Shown piece after piece: positions 46,768 to 56,353 of a DNA stretch of 64,000 nucleotides. Below the pieces are notes generated by a model that was not told the DNA's origin, searched no databases, and saw only the letters and a program-made list of their open reading frames with translations. The position numbers were made by a program, and so were the translations under genes. Location of the stretch: positions 434,001 to 498,000 of the forward strand of contig NZ_CP035319.1 of assembly GCF_004328705.1 (NCBI RefSeq), read 5' to 3'. This DNA comes from Rhodococcus sp. ABRD24. GTDB taxonomy: Bacteria > Actinomycetota > Actinomycetes > Mycobacteriales > Mycobacteriaceae. The stretch's first letter is position 1. The number at the start of each line of letters is the position of its first letter.

Positions 46768-47780
46768 GACGTCGTCCTCCTCGCGATTCTTTCCGCAGCG
46801 CGCAAGCGCACGGGAGCCGATCTCGGGTTTTCCTCTATCTCTTGCTCGGATGCGCGCTCCGCGCCGCGGGTGAGGATCCGGAATTCCGGCCCCATGCCCG
46901 GTAACTCGACGGGAAGCCCCTCCGGGGTCTTCGACTTCGCGCGCGGAGCGAGTTCCTGTTTGACGACTCGATCCTCGAGAGACTGATACGACATGAACAC
47001 CACACGCCCACCGACCGCCAATGCGTCGAGTGCGGCAGGGACGGCCGCGCGCAGCGAGTCGAGCTCGCTGTTCACCTCGATACGCAGCGCCTGGAAGGTC
47101 CGCTTGGCGGGGTGGCCGCCGGTGCGCCGAGTAGCTGCCGGAATGGCGTCGTAGATGAGCTCGACTAGTGCCGCGCTGGTCGTGAACGGTTGCTTTTCAC
47201 GACGGCGCACGACCTCGGAAGCGATGCGTCCGGCGAACCGCTCCTCGCCGTACGTGCTCAGGATGCGGGCCAGGTCGCCATGACTGTAGGTATTGAGCAC
47301 CTCCGCGGCGGTGAGGCCGGCCGTCGGATCCATGCGCATGTCGAGCGGAGCGTCGACCGAGTATGCAAAACCGCGGTCCGCCTCGTCGAGCTGCATCGAC
47401 GACACACCCAGATCGAAGAGGATGCCGTGGACCGTCCCGGTGGAAGCGAGCCCGGCCTGGTCCAGCGCGTCGACGATGCCGTCATAGCGGGTGTGCACGA
47501 ACGTGGTGCGGTCCGTGTAGGGCGCCAGCCGCTCGGATGCGATGCGCAGTGCGTTGGGATCTCGGTCCAGCCCGATCAGATGCAGCCCCGGGTAGGTACG
47601 CAGGAAGTGCTCGGAGTGTCCACCGAGGCCGAGGGTCGCGTCGATCATGACCGCGCCCTCACCCCGCGGGTTGTCGCGCGTCAGCGCCGGCCCGAGCAGT
47701 TCATCAGCGCGGTGCAGCAGCACCGGGACATGACCGAAGCCGCCGGGGACGGACTGGGTGTCGTCCTCGCCGTCGACCAT
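46764..47780 (-). CDS. rsmH: 16S rRNA (cytosine-1402-N4) methyltransferase
   Basis: Methylates C1402 in the ribosomal P site. The 338-residue protein has the family's [17 protein letters not shown] start, the SAM-binding [36 protein letters not shown] and the C-terminal [17 protein letters not shown] 47780 sits behind GGAGGAACC. It overlaps ftsL by 4 bp. Between it and mraZ lies a 283-bp gap with a repeated hairpin. Confidence 0.96.
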   Translation of the reverse strand: MVDGEDDTQSVPGGFGHVPVLLHRADELLGPALTRDNPRGEGAVMIDATLGLGGHSEHFLRTYPGLHLIGLDRDPNALRIASERLAPYTDRTTFVHTRYDGIVDALDQAGLASTGTVHGILFDLGVSSMQLDEADRGFAYSVDAPLDMRMDPTAGLTAAEVLNTYSHGDLARILSTYGEERFAGRIASEVVRRREKQPFTTSAALVELIYDAIPAATRRTGGHPAKRTFQALRIEVNSELDSLRAAVPAALDALAVGGRVVFMSYQSLEDRVVKQELAPRAKSKTPEGLPVELPGMGPEFRILTRGAERASEQEIEENPRSAPVRLRAAERIARRTTS

Positions 47781-47943
47781 GGTTCCTCCGGCTCCTTCTA
47801 GGGTGCGGTGCTGGCACTCTTACGTGTCGTTCAAAGGCCGGAAGTCAGTGGTTCTACGTGCTGGCGTCGGACCTGTCCTGCAACGAAACTCGCGAACTGC
47901 ACTTCTTCCGGGAGGCGAATGCCTCGAGGTCCCTGTCCGATCG

Positions 47944-48012
47944 GGGAACCTGACACTGGGGAAGTGCGTCAGGTTCCCGGTGGCGCACCTGACACTGGGG
48001 AAGTGCGTCAGG
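47944..48012. repeat. two tandem nested hairpins between mraZ and rsmH
   Basis: The 25-nt sequence at 47949-47973 is repeated exactly at 47988-48012 (39-bp spacing). Each copy is CCTGAC...GTCAGG around CACT...AGTG. The first copy lies inside a longer stem, GGGAACCTGAC (47944-47954) with GTCAGGTTCCC (47968-47978). In the RNA from mraZ towards rsmH they would form two strong hairpins, so they could be partial terminators, processing or stability sites. The rest of the 283-bp gap shows no gene. Confidence 0.85.
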
Positions 48013-48063
48013 GTCGCGCTTCGGGCAGAGGCCTCGCGGCACTCGCCAATGGCGTCCGGTGGG

Positions 48064-48495
48064 CTAGAAGATCCCCTCGAGCGCCTCATCTCTGGCTTGC
48101 GAGTAGCTTTCTTCGTTCTCCGCGAGGTAGGTATCCCAGGCTTGGGCGTCCCATATCTCGAGGAAGTCGACTGATCCGATCACCACACAGTCCTTGGACA
48201 GGCCCGCATAGCGACGATGATCGGCGGACAGCGATATCCGCCCTTGCGCATCAGGATGCTGTTCGTCGGTACCCGACGCGAGTCCACGCACGAAGGCGCG
48301 CGCCTGCGGGTTGCTCCGGGATGCCGCCGCAGCGCGACGTGCGAGAGCAGTGAACTCGTCGCGCGGATACACCGCAAGGCTGTGGTCCTGACCCTTCGTG
48401 ACCATCAAACCTCCCGCCAGTGCATCCCGAAACTTGGCCGGCAGCGTGAGCCGCCCTTTGTCGTCGAGCTTCGGCGTGTAGGTACCGAGAAACAT
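48064..48495 (-). CDS. mraZ: transcriptional regulator MraZ
   Basis: Small AbrB-fold regulator at the head of the cluster. The 143-residue protein starts [20 protein letters not shown], which with a [20 protein letters not shown] second half gives the two conserved DxKGR-type boxes (DDKGR, DAQGR). ATG 48495 follows GGAGGTGTCGAG. In E. coli MraZ represses its own operon; three properly spaced GTGG boxes upstream suggest the same here. Confidence 0.95.
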   Translation of the reverse strand: MFLGTYTPKLDDKGRLTLPAKFRDALAGGLMVTKGQDHSLAVYPRDEFTALARRAAAASRSNPQARAFVRGLASGTDEQHPDAQGRISLSADHRRYAGLSKDCVVIGSVDFLEIWDAQAWDTYLAENEESYSQARDEALEGIF

Positions 48496-48596
48496 CTCGA
48501 CACCTCCCGCCGCGCTCCGTTGTGGCGAACGTGTGGACCGACGCCCGGTGGCGCGGCCCTGCATTCATGCGGGTCGCATCCGCGATCCGCTGTACA

Positions 48597-48620
48597 CCAC
48601 AATACCCCACTTCCCTCCAC
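48597..48620 (-). promoter_or_regulatory. probable MraZ operator (three 10-bp-spaced GTGG boxes)
   Basis: On the minus strand GTGG occurs at 48617-48620, 48607-48610 and 48597-48600, exactly 10 bp apart with 5- to 6-nt spacers, about 100 bp before mraZ. Known MraZ sites are direct TGGGN repeats with 5-nt spacers. A TTGTCA at about 48650 could be a -35 element. Confidence 0.65.
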
Positions 48621-48836
48621 TGCGAGTCCAAAGAACGCACGAATTTGACAAGTGGCCGCCAATAACCGCAGTTCGCAAGCGTGGAGTGGAGTGGGGGAAC
48701 TTTCGGGACGTGATCGCAAACACCCGCCGTGCCACCGAGTAGGACCTCGCGTTGGTACGCGACCGCATACAGATGGCCAGGTGGGACGGGGTGTGCGTCA
48801 CGCAGAACACATCGGCCGAGACTGTTCACCGAACGA

Positions 48837-48875
48837 GTGGGGCACGGTGGGGAAGACAGTGGGGCGCGGTGGGGG
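48837..48875 (+). repeat. four GTGGGG boxes in direct repeat
   Basis: GTGGGG starts at 48837, 48847, 48859 and 48869 on the plus strand (spacing 10, 12, 10). The 10-bp spacing equals that of MraZ boxes but the orientation is opposite to mraZ transcription. The block lies between the mraZ promoter region and the terminator after the DUF3040 gene. Apart from these sites, the 48496-48984 gap holds no gene I can support. Confidence 0.6.
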
Positions 48876-48928
48876 CCACCGCTATCCGGACCGGGGAACA
48901 TGAAGGCAGTCTTCGTCGGCACCGAAAG

Positions 48929-48969
48929 ACAGCGATGGCGCGACACCAGAGGTGCCGCGCCATCGCTGT
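48929..48969. terminator. strong terminator hairpin after the DUF3040 gene
   Basis: ACAGCGATGGCGCG (48929-48942) pairs without mismatch with CGCGCCATCGCTGT (48956-48969) around a 13-nt loop, 16 bp after the stop of the minus-strand DUF3040 gene. It isolates the mraZ promoter from upstream transcription. Confidence 0.85.
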
Positions 48970-48984
48970 GTTCGATCGAGTTGG

Positions 48985-49425
48985 TTACTCCTGCTCGAAT
49001 CTCTTCCGGAACCGGTCTTCCATCCGAGACGAGAATCCGCCACCGGACTTCTTACCCCCATGGGACTTGCGGGAATGCGATCCCCGCGAGCCCGACCCTT
49101 CGGCCGGCGGCGAATTGTCGCCGTCGGGAACTGCCGCGAGATGCGGCTTTCCCCCACCCAGGAGGAAGAGCACGCCGGCACCGAACATGACTACGAAGCC
49201 GACGAGACTGATGATCGGGAAGTCGCCCAGCTTGACTGGAAGCGCGACACCCGCGATCAGGAGGACGAGGCCCAGAACAAATAGGGCCACCGCCTGCAAT
49301 CGACGTTTACTGGAAACCGCACGTATGCGACCGCCTCTTACTGTGGAGGCGAACTTGGGATCCTCGGCGTAGAGCGCGCTCTCGATCTGGTCGAGCATGC
49401 GCTGCTCGTGCTCGGAGAGTGGCAC
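48985..49425 (-). CDS. DUF3040 membrane protein (Rv2169c-like)
   Basis: A 146-residue protein of a family found only in actinobacteria. It starts MPLSEHEQRMLDQIESALYA, the DUF3040 signature, then two membrane helices (LQAVALFVLGLVLLIAGVAL and PIISLVGFVVMFGAGVLFLL). The tail is basic and Gly/Ser/Lys-rich. Function is unknown; the syntenic Rv2169c likewise lies upstream of mraZ. Upstream, a hairpin (49453-49463 with 49467-49476, one bulge) lies in its untranslated leader. Confidence 0.9.
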   Translation of the reverse strand: MPLSEHEQRMLDQIESALYAEDPKFASTVRGGRIRAVSSKRRLQAVALFVLGLVLLIAGVALPVKLGDFPIISLVGFVVMFGAGVLFLLGGGKPHLAAVPDGDNSPPAEGSGSRGSHSRKSHGGKKSGGGFSSRMEDRFRKRFEQE

Positions 49426-49651
49426 GGTCCCTCCCCCGGCACTGGTAGCGGCACCTTCCCCGCGGTGCGGGGAGGTGGGTAACCGACTGGCGGCTACCTG
49501 AATTCAATAATACGAGCACAGCCCGCCCCAGACCACCTACTCCACCGACGAGTTGTCATCGATTCGGCGGCGATCCAGTGATGTAACGGGTCTCTGCAGC
49601 CTCCAAGCAGCCTCCAACGTGTCCGGAATCACCCGAGCCGGGCAATCCCGA

Positions 49652-50161
49652 CTACCCTCGAGCCCGATTCGGTGGACCGCATGCGCCGAGGAAATCCTCC
49701 ACAGCGATGAGGAATCTCCCCGCCTCGGCATAGAACCCGTCAGCCTCCGCTTCCGCGACGGTCCGCGTGAGACCCGAATCGATCGCAGCCCGCAGGGCCG
49801 AGTACCCGGCGAAGTAGTCCGCCCATTCCGCGAACTCGGGTGCCGCACCCGCCATCAGCACCCACGCATTGCGCGACCGAGGACGGCGTGCACTGGCCCG
49901 CGCACCGGCAGTCGCCTCCGCGGCAGCGAGCACGGCAGCCGACCCGCGGAGCGCACCGAGATACGCACAACGGAAACGCTCGGCCGCATCCGGCGCACCC
50001 ACCGCCTCGGCGAGGAGTCCATCGGCACGACGGAGCAGAGTCCTCGCACGGAGCGGCGCGGCGGCAGGACCTGCCACCGGGACACAGCGGGACGGCCCCA
50101 TCGGCCCGGACATCGAGACCTGCCCCCGCCCTGGCACTACCGTCGGCTTGACCTTCGACAT
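49652..50161 (-). CDS. SAV_6107-like HEPN-domain protein
   Basis: A 169-residue all-helical protein. Residues 30-150 read as a HEPN-like bundle: PLRARTLLRRADGLLAEAVG, AERFRCAYLGALRGSAAVLA, RNAWVLMAGAAPEFAEWADY and FYAEAGRFLIAVEDFLGACG. The charged RxxxxH catalytic motif of HEPN RNases is not evident, so it may be non-catalytic. ATG 50161 was preferred to GTG 50173 because GGAGG is then 11 nt away. It is divergent from the GNAT gene. Function unknown. Confidence 0.65.
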   Translation of the reverse strand: MSKVKPTVVPGRGQVSMSGPMGPSRCVPVAGPAAAPLRARTLLRRADGLLAEAVGAPDAAERFRCAYLGALRGSAAVLAAAEATAGARASARRPRSRNAWVLMAGAAPEFAEWADYFAGYSALRAAIDSGLTRTVAEAEADGFYAEAGRFLIAVEDFLGACGPPNRARG

Positions 50162-50327
50162 GACTTCGAGCACCTCCCACCGGTCCGAAGCTCAGAGCCG
50201 GCGATCCGGCGAGGTTCGCTTCCCTCGAACATCACCGGATCGCCGATATCGAACACGCGTTCGACATATTCAATATAGCTGGCCCCACCGACACGTCGTC
50301 AAGAGAGAGAAGAGGGTGAGCCCACGC

Positions 50328-50939
50328 ATGGACTCGAACCCCGACGCGAACCCGGACTCCGTGCCGGTCATCGCAGACCTGTCGGCAGCGGAGATGCGCG
50401 CCCGGCTGTCCGAGGCGCTGTCTATCTACGTTGCCGCGATGGGGTACCCCCGCGGCACGGAGCACCACCGGGCACCGATGTGGGCCGAACACACCCGGCG
50501 ACCGGGCTGGCGGGCGGTCGGCGCCGTTCTCCCCGACCCCGCAGCCGCACCCGACCGTCCCTCCCCCCTGGTCGCCATCGCGTACGGCTACCGCGGCGCC
50601 CCCGACCAGTGGTGGCAGCAGCAGGTCCGGCGCGGAATGCAGGCGGCGGGCTGGAGGCGCCAGCAGATCGACCACATCCTCGGCAACTACTTCGAACTCA
50701 CCGAACTCCACGTCCATCCGAGCGCCCAGGGTCATCGGCTCGGTGAGCAGATGCTGCGGCGACTGCTCGCTGACCGCCCGGAACGCGGTGTGCTGTTGTC
50801 CACCCCCGAGGTGGCCGACGAGAGCAATCGCGCGTGGCGCCTGTATCGGCGAACCGGTTTCCAGGACGTCGTCCGCAGCTTCACCTTCGCCGGCGATCAG
50901 CGACCGTTCGCGGTCCTGGGCAGGGGGCTACCACTGTGA
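50328..50939 (+). CDS. GNAT acetyltransferase (Rv2170-like)
   Basis: A 203-residue protein with an acetyl-CoA domain at about 65-200: LVAIAYGYRGAPDQWWQQQV, FELTELHVHPSAQGHRLGEQ (acetyl-CoA loop QGHRLG) and ESNRAWRLYRRTGFQDVVRS. It matches M. tuberculosis Rv2170 (206 aa) in position and length; that family has been linked to acetylation of lysine or central-metabolism proteins. GTG 50316 is an alternative start. Its stop overlaps the crtO start (GTGA), so expression may be coupled. Confidence 0.85.
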   Translation: MDSNPDANPDSVPVIADLSAAEMRARLSEALSIYVAAMGYPRGTEHHRAPMWAEHTRRPGWRAVGAVLPDPAAAPDRPSPLVAIAYGYRGAPDQWWQQQVRRGMQAAGWRRQQIDHILGNYFELTELHVHPSAQGHRLGEQMLRRLLADRPERGVLLSTPEVADESNRAWRLYRRTGFQDVVRSFTFAGDQRPFAVLGRGLPL

Positions 50940-52518
50940 TTGACGCTGTCGTGATCGGCTCGGGCCACAACGCACTGGTGTCGGCCTGCTACCTCGCGAA
51001 GGCCGGATGGTCGGTCGAAGTCCTCGAACGCGATACGGTCCTCGGCGGCGCGGTTTCGACCGTCGAACGATTCCCGGGGCACAAAGTGGACCGCGGCTCC
51101 TCGGCACACATCATGATCCGGCACACCGGCATCATCGAGGAGCTCGACCTCGCCGCTCACGGCCTGCGCTACATCGACTGCGACCCGTGGGCGTTCGCGC
51201 CTGCTCCCCCGGGTTCGGATCGTCCGGGAATCGTCTTCCACCGCAATCTCGATCGCACATGCCGGTCCGTCGAGGAGTCCTGCGGACCCGCCGACGCGGC
51301 TGCCTACCGGCGCTTCGTCGAGACGTGGGGCCCACGCACCACCCGTGTGATGCGCGCCTTCTCCGCGCCACCGACCGGCGGTCATCTCCTGCGTTCGTTC
51401 TGGGGACTCGACACCGGAGGCGGCGGCAGCGAACTGTCCCGAGAGTTCCTCACGTCCGGCGACGCCCTGCTGGACGAGTATTTCGACAGCGAACCACTCA
51501 AGGCCGCACTCGCATGGTTCGGCGCGCAATCCGGGCCGCCGATGTCCGAACCGGGAACAGCACCGATGGTGGGCTTCGCGGCACTGATGCACACGCTGCC
51601 GCCGGGCCGCGCGGTCGGTGGCAGTGGCGCGCTCACCGCAGCACTGGCCTCCCGGCTGACCGCCGACGGCGCCTCCGTGACGCTCGGGGACGGGGCCGTC
51701 GAACTGCACCGCGACGAGGACGGCTGGACGGTGGTGACCGAGTCCGGGCGCCGGGTTCGCGCCCGCAGTGTCATCGCCGGCTGCCACGTGCTGACCACCC
51801 TCGACCTGCTCGAACGCGGCGGCTACGACCGGGCGGTACTAGGCGGCTGGCGGCGGCGCATTCGAGTCGGCCCCGGTATCGGCATGGTGCTGCGATTGGG
51901 GACGGACGCGCTGCCGTCCTACCCGAGTGCGCCGTCGAGCGCTGACGCGACGTCGGGTCTGCAGCTACTGGTCTCGGATCGGGCGCAGCTACGGCTCGCG
52001 CAGGGGGCCGCGCTGGCCGGTGAGCTGCCGCCCGAACCTGCGGTGCTCGCGATGAGTTTCAGCGGGATCGACCCCACCATCTCCCCGCCCGGCGAACACC
52101 AGGTGACGCTGTGGTCGCAGTGGCACCCGTACGCGCTGTCCGGCTGCCGGAGCTGGGACGCGCTGGGCGCGAGCGAGGCCGACCGCATCGTCGCGGGCGT
52201 CGACGCGCTCGCACCCGGGTTCGCCGAGAGCATCCGGCACCGGCACGTGCAGACGCCTGCCGACATCGAGCGGGAGATGGGACTGATCGGTGGCAACGTG
52301 ATGCACGTGGAGATGTCGCTGGACCAGATGATGCTGTGGCGCCCGATCCCGGAACTGTCGGGGCATCGGGTGCCGGACGCGGACACCCTCTATCTCACGG
52401 GCGCGTCGACGCACCCCGGTGGTGGGGTTTCCGGAGCGAGCGGACGCAGCGCCGCACGAATCGCGCTGGCCGACGCTCGCGGCGGGCGGATCCGGCGAGC
52501 GCTGCGCAGGACCTTCCG

Positions 52519-52522
<4 letters not shown>
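50936..52522 (+). CDS. crtO: beta-carotene 4-ketolase, CrtO type
   Basis: FAD-dependent oxidoreductase that introduces a 4-keto group on the ionone ring. The 528-residue protein starts with the dinucleotide fold DAVVIGSGHNALVSACYLAK and EVLERDTVLGGAVSTVERFP, has ALAWFGAQSGPPMSEPGTAP and ends with LTGASTHPGGGVSGASGRSA. It agrees along its length with Rhodococcus CrtO as I recall it, which makes 4-keto-gamma-carotene; CrtO belongs to the phytoene-desaturase superfamily and is unrelated to CrtW. GTG 50936 overlaps the GNAT stop. No lycopene cyclase gene is in this window. Confidence 0.92.
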
Positions 52523-53340
<818 letters not shown>

Positions 53341-53363
53341 CACGAATACCAGTGACTGGCACG

Positions 53364-54095
53364 ATGATCGCTGTGCAACCGTCCAGAACCACGCCCTCCC
53401 GTGCCCGCATCCGCCTGCTCTCGACCGCAGCCCTCGCGCTGCTGCTCGTGCCGATGCTTGCCGGGTGCCTGCGGGTGCAGGTCTCGATGGGCGTGTCGGC
53501 GGATGACAAGGTGTCCGGACAGATCGTCGCGGCAACCGTCCCCAAGGAAGACAACGACAAGGGCCCGCAGCTGACGCCGCCGAGTTCGCTGGCCAACCGA
53601 ATCCGCGTGCAGGAGTATCAGAAAGACGGGTATGTCGGCACCCAGGCGTTCTTCAGCGGCCTGTCGTTCGGCGATGTACAGCAGATCGGTGCCATGGCCG
53701 GGCAGACGGACGGCGCCCTGCAATTGACGCTGCGGCGGGCCGGTGATCTGGTGAGTCTCGACGGCCGGATCGACCTGGAAAACGTCCCGGCGCAGGGCAC
53801 CGATGTCCAGTTCACGATCGCGTTCCCGGCGCGGATCGCGACAACCAACGGCACCCGCGAGGGCGAGTCGACCGTGACGTGGAAGCTGCCCGCCGGAGAG
53901 ATCAGCACGTTGCGCGCCGAGGTTCGATATGCCGACCCCAGCACCCGCAGCTTCGCCGGATGGGCGGGCATGGCCGCCGGGGTCACGATCGGCATCGCGG
54001 CGATCGTCGGGGTCATGGCGTGGGCCACCCGGAACCGGACCGCACCGCCCGGTCCCCGTCAGGATGGGGCCCTCGAAACGACATCGACGCCGTGA
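53364..54095 (+). CDS. lppM: lipoprotein LppM (Rv2171-like)
   Basis: A 243-residue lipoprotein with an N-terminal signal (LLSTAALALLLVPMLAGC, lipobox LAGC), an exported domain and a C-terminal membrane helix (AGMAAGVTIGIAAIVGVMAW). The domain starts LRVQVSMGVSADDKVSGQIV and has WKLPAGEISTLRAEVRYADP near the end. In M. tuberculosis LppM affects envelope mannolipid balance and phagosome blocking. It sits between two carotenoid genes here; in M. tuberculosis the flanks are Rv2170 and metF. ATG 53364 is 23 bp after cruF. Confidence 0.9.
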   Translation: MIAVQPSRTTPSRARIRLLSTAALALLLVPMLAGCLRVQVSMGVSADDKVSGQIVAATVPKEDNDKGPQLTPPSSLANRIRVQEYQKDGYVGTQAFFSGLSFGDVQQIGAMAGQTDGALQLTLRRAGDLVSLDGRIDLENVPAQGTDVQFTIAFPARIATTNGTREGESTVTWKLPAGEISTLRAEVRYADPSTRSFAGWAGMAAGVTIGIAAIVGVMAWATRNRTAPPGPRQDGALETTSTP

Positions 54096-54105
54096 GCCTG
54101 CGCTA

Positions 54106-55260
54106 GTGGCGTCACCGATCGCCGTCGCGGTTCGTGCCGGCGCCGTTGTCTCGATTTATGGTGCGGTCGTGGCAGCCGTCAACGCGCGCACTCTGCCGCG
54201 GCTGCGGGCCGAGCCGGTCACCGAACCGGTGACCGTCGTCGTACCTGCCCGCAACGAGGCGGACAGGATTGCCGGCCTCGTCGCAGACCTGCGCGCCCAG
54301 ACGCTGCTGGGCACCCTGCGGGTCATCGTCCTCGACGACGACTCCACCGACGAGACGGCCGAGGTGTCGACTCGTGCCTTCGGCGGCGACAGCCGATTCG
54401 CGCTCGTCCGCAACACTCAGGCACCGGAACCCGGCTGGGTCGGCAAGACGGCGGCCTGCAGGCGGGCCGCTGAGCACGCCGCACGACTGGTGGATCGCCG
54501 AGGACCAGGTGTGTTGGTCTTCCTCGACGCCGACGTACGGCTGACATCCGACGCGCTCGCGGCGGGCGTCACCGAACTGCGCCGGACCCGGGCAGATCTG
54601 GTCTCAGCGTGGCCCCGCCAGGACTCGGGAACCGGCGTCGAGCGTCTGATCCAGCCGCTGCTGTGCTGGTCCTGGTTCGCCACGCTGCCGATGATGCTCG
54701 CCAATCGCACGACCCGTCCGTCCATGGCCGTGGCCTGCGGCCAGATCCTGGTCTTCGACGCCGCCGCCTACTACCGAATCGGCGGACACGCCGCGGCGGC
54801 GGACAGCTTCACCGAGGACCTCGACATGGCCCGAGCGCTGCGCCGACGCGGAGGACGCAGCGTGGTGGCTGCGGCGCAGGACCGCATCACATGTCGCATG
54901 TACCACGGTCCTGGGCCGCTGCGGGCTGGATACGCCCGCTGGCTGTGGTCGGCGTTCGGCTCGCCGGCCGGATCAGCGGCGGTGACTGCCGGCGCCGCGC
55001 TCACCTACCTGGTGCCGCCGGTGGCAATGCTGATCGGACGCGGGCGCACCCGCGGGTGGGGCGCGGCCGGATACATCGCGGCCACGGCGTCGAGGCTGAT
55101 CGCGCGGGCCGTCGAGTCCGGCCGTCGACCGTCACCGCGCGATGTGCTCGACGCGGCCGCACACCCAGCGTCGATCGTCGGGCTGATTGGTCTCACGGCC
55201 GCCTCGCACCGCGATCGGCGGCTCGGCCGACTGCGATGGAAGGACCGGGTACTCGGCTAG
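54106..55260 (+). CDS. GT2 glycosyltransferase, probably carotenoid-modifying (CruG-like)
   Basis: A 384-residue membrane glycosyltransferase with an N-terminal helix, a GT-A domain and three or four C-terminal helices. Motifs are VVVPARNEADRIAGLVADLR, IVLDDDSTDETAEV (DDDS), VLVFLDADVRLTSDALAAGV (DxD as DAD) and DSFTEDLDMARALRRRGGRS (ED-LD end of the acceptor site). CruG enzymes glycosylate the 1'-hydroxy carotenoid made by CruF, and both genes are close here, with lppM between. GTG 54106 was chosen; no strong ribosome site is seen. It overlaps the convergent metF end by 4 bp. The carotenoid role is inferred. Confidence 0.75.
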   Translation: MASPIAVAVRAGAVVSIYGAVVAAVNARTLPRLRAEPVTEPVTVVVPARNEADRIAGLVADLRAQTLLGTLRVIVLDDDSTDETAEVSTRAFGGDSRFALVRNTQAPEPGWVGKTAACRRAAEHAARLVDRRGPGVLVFLDADVRLTSDALAAGVTELRRTRADLVSAWPRQDSGTGVERLIQPLLCWSWFATLPMMLANRTTRPSMAVACGQILVFDAAAYYRIGGHAAAADSFTEDLDMARALRRRGGRSVVAAAQDRITCRMYHGPGPLRAGYARWLWSAFGSPAGSAAVTAGAALTYLVPPVAMLIGRGRTRGWGAAGYIAATASRLIARAVESGRRPSPRDVLDAAAHPASIVGLIGLTAASHRDRRLGRLRWKDRVLG

Positions 55261-56228
55261 ACGGCGGCCGGGGCCGCCATGCCGAGGTTGGCCAGCACCT
55301 CGCTGGTCGCCCGCGCGAAGTTGAGCGTGATGAAGTGCAGGCACGGGGCACCTTCGGAAATGAGCCGCTCGCTCATTTCAGTCGCGATCTCGATACCGAT
55401 TTCGCGGACCGCGGCCCGATTCTCTTCCGCTCCGGTGCCCGCGGCCCGGGTGAGCCGCTCCTCGAGCGCCGGAGGCAGTGTGGACCCGGACAGCTCGAGG
55501 CTGCGGCGAGCCGAGCGCAGTGACGTGATCGGCATGATCTCCGGGATGATCGGCTTGTCGCCCTGCTCACGATCGAATGCGGACACGCGATCGCGAAGGC
55601 GCAGGTAATCCTCGACATCGAAGAACATCTGGGTGATCGAGTACTCGGCGCCGGCACGCAGTTTGGACACCAGGTACTTGGTGTCGTGCTCGAGGTCGGG
55701 GGCCCGGTAGTGCCCCTCGGGGAACGAGGCCACACCCACGTGGAAGTCGCCCATGTCGCGCACGAGGCGGACCAGTTCCTCCGCGTACTCGACACCGTCG
55801 GGGTGCTTGACCCACTCGCCGAGCGGATCGCCCGGGGGGTCGCCGCGCAGCACGAGGATATTGCTGATCCCGCGGTCCGCGTAGGCACCGCACATCGAGC
55901 GCAGTTCGTCGATGCTGTGCCCCACCGCGGTGAGATGCGCTACGGGCAGCAGAGTCGTGTCCTCGGCGAGCTGCCCGGTGACTCGGACGGTGCGGTCCCG
56001 GGTAGAGCCACCAGCCCCATAGGTCATGGACACGAATGCCGGTCCGAGACGCTCGAACTCGCGCACCGCGCGCCAGAGCCGCGCCTCGGCGTCGGCGTCG
56101 CGCGGTGGGGAGAACTCGACGGAAAACGGGATCCGGCCACTCGTCGACGAGCGGATCCGGTCCACGATCGAGGGCGTCCGGGTCACGAAGCCCGCACTGT
56201 CACGCCCTCGGACGGAATCGAAAGTCAC
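55257..56228 (-). CDS. metF: methylenetetrahydrofolate reductase family (Rv2172c-like)
   Basis: A 323-residue TIM-barrel protein that should make 5-methyl-THF for methionine. It has SVEFSPPRDADAEARLWRAV, the folate-side Glu, FVSMTYGAGGSTRDRTVRV, LRGDPPGDPLGEWVKH and YSITQMFFDVEDYLRLRDRV. These match MetF proteins; the short actinobacterial Rv2172c branch has been reported to differ in cofactor use, so the reductant is uncertain. GTG 56228 was chosen, as upstream codons do not read as MetF. It is divergent from the prenyl synthase. Confidence 0.88.
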   Translation of the reverse strand: MTFDSVRGRDSAGFVTRTPSIVDRIRSSTSGRIPFSVEFSPPRDADAEARLWRAVREFERLGPAFVSMTYGAGGSTRDRTVRVTGQLAEDTTLLPVAHLTAVGHSIDELRSMCGAYADRGISNILVLRGDPPGDPLGEWVKHPDGVEYAEELVRLVRDMGDFHVGVASFPEGHYRAPDLEHDTKYLVSKLRAGAEYSITQMFFDVEDYLRLRDRVSAFDREQGDKPIIPEIMPITSLRSARRSLELSGSTLPPALEERLTRAAGTGAEENRAAVREIGIEIATEMSERLISEGAPCLHFITLNFARATSEVLANLGMAAPAAV

Positions 56229-56353
56229 CAATCCAGCATAAGTACAGCGGCGCCAGGCAATCGCATCGCATTGCCTGGGATATGCGACCGGCGACCCGAA
56301 CCCGGCCACTATGGTGGGGACAAGGCATTCGCGCCAGCACGCGCAGCGTTTCA

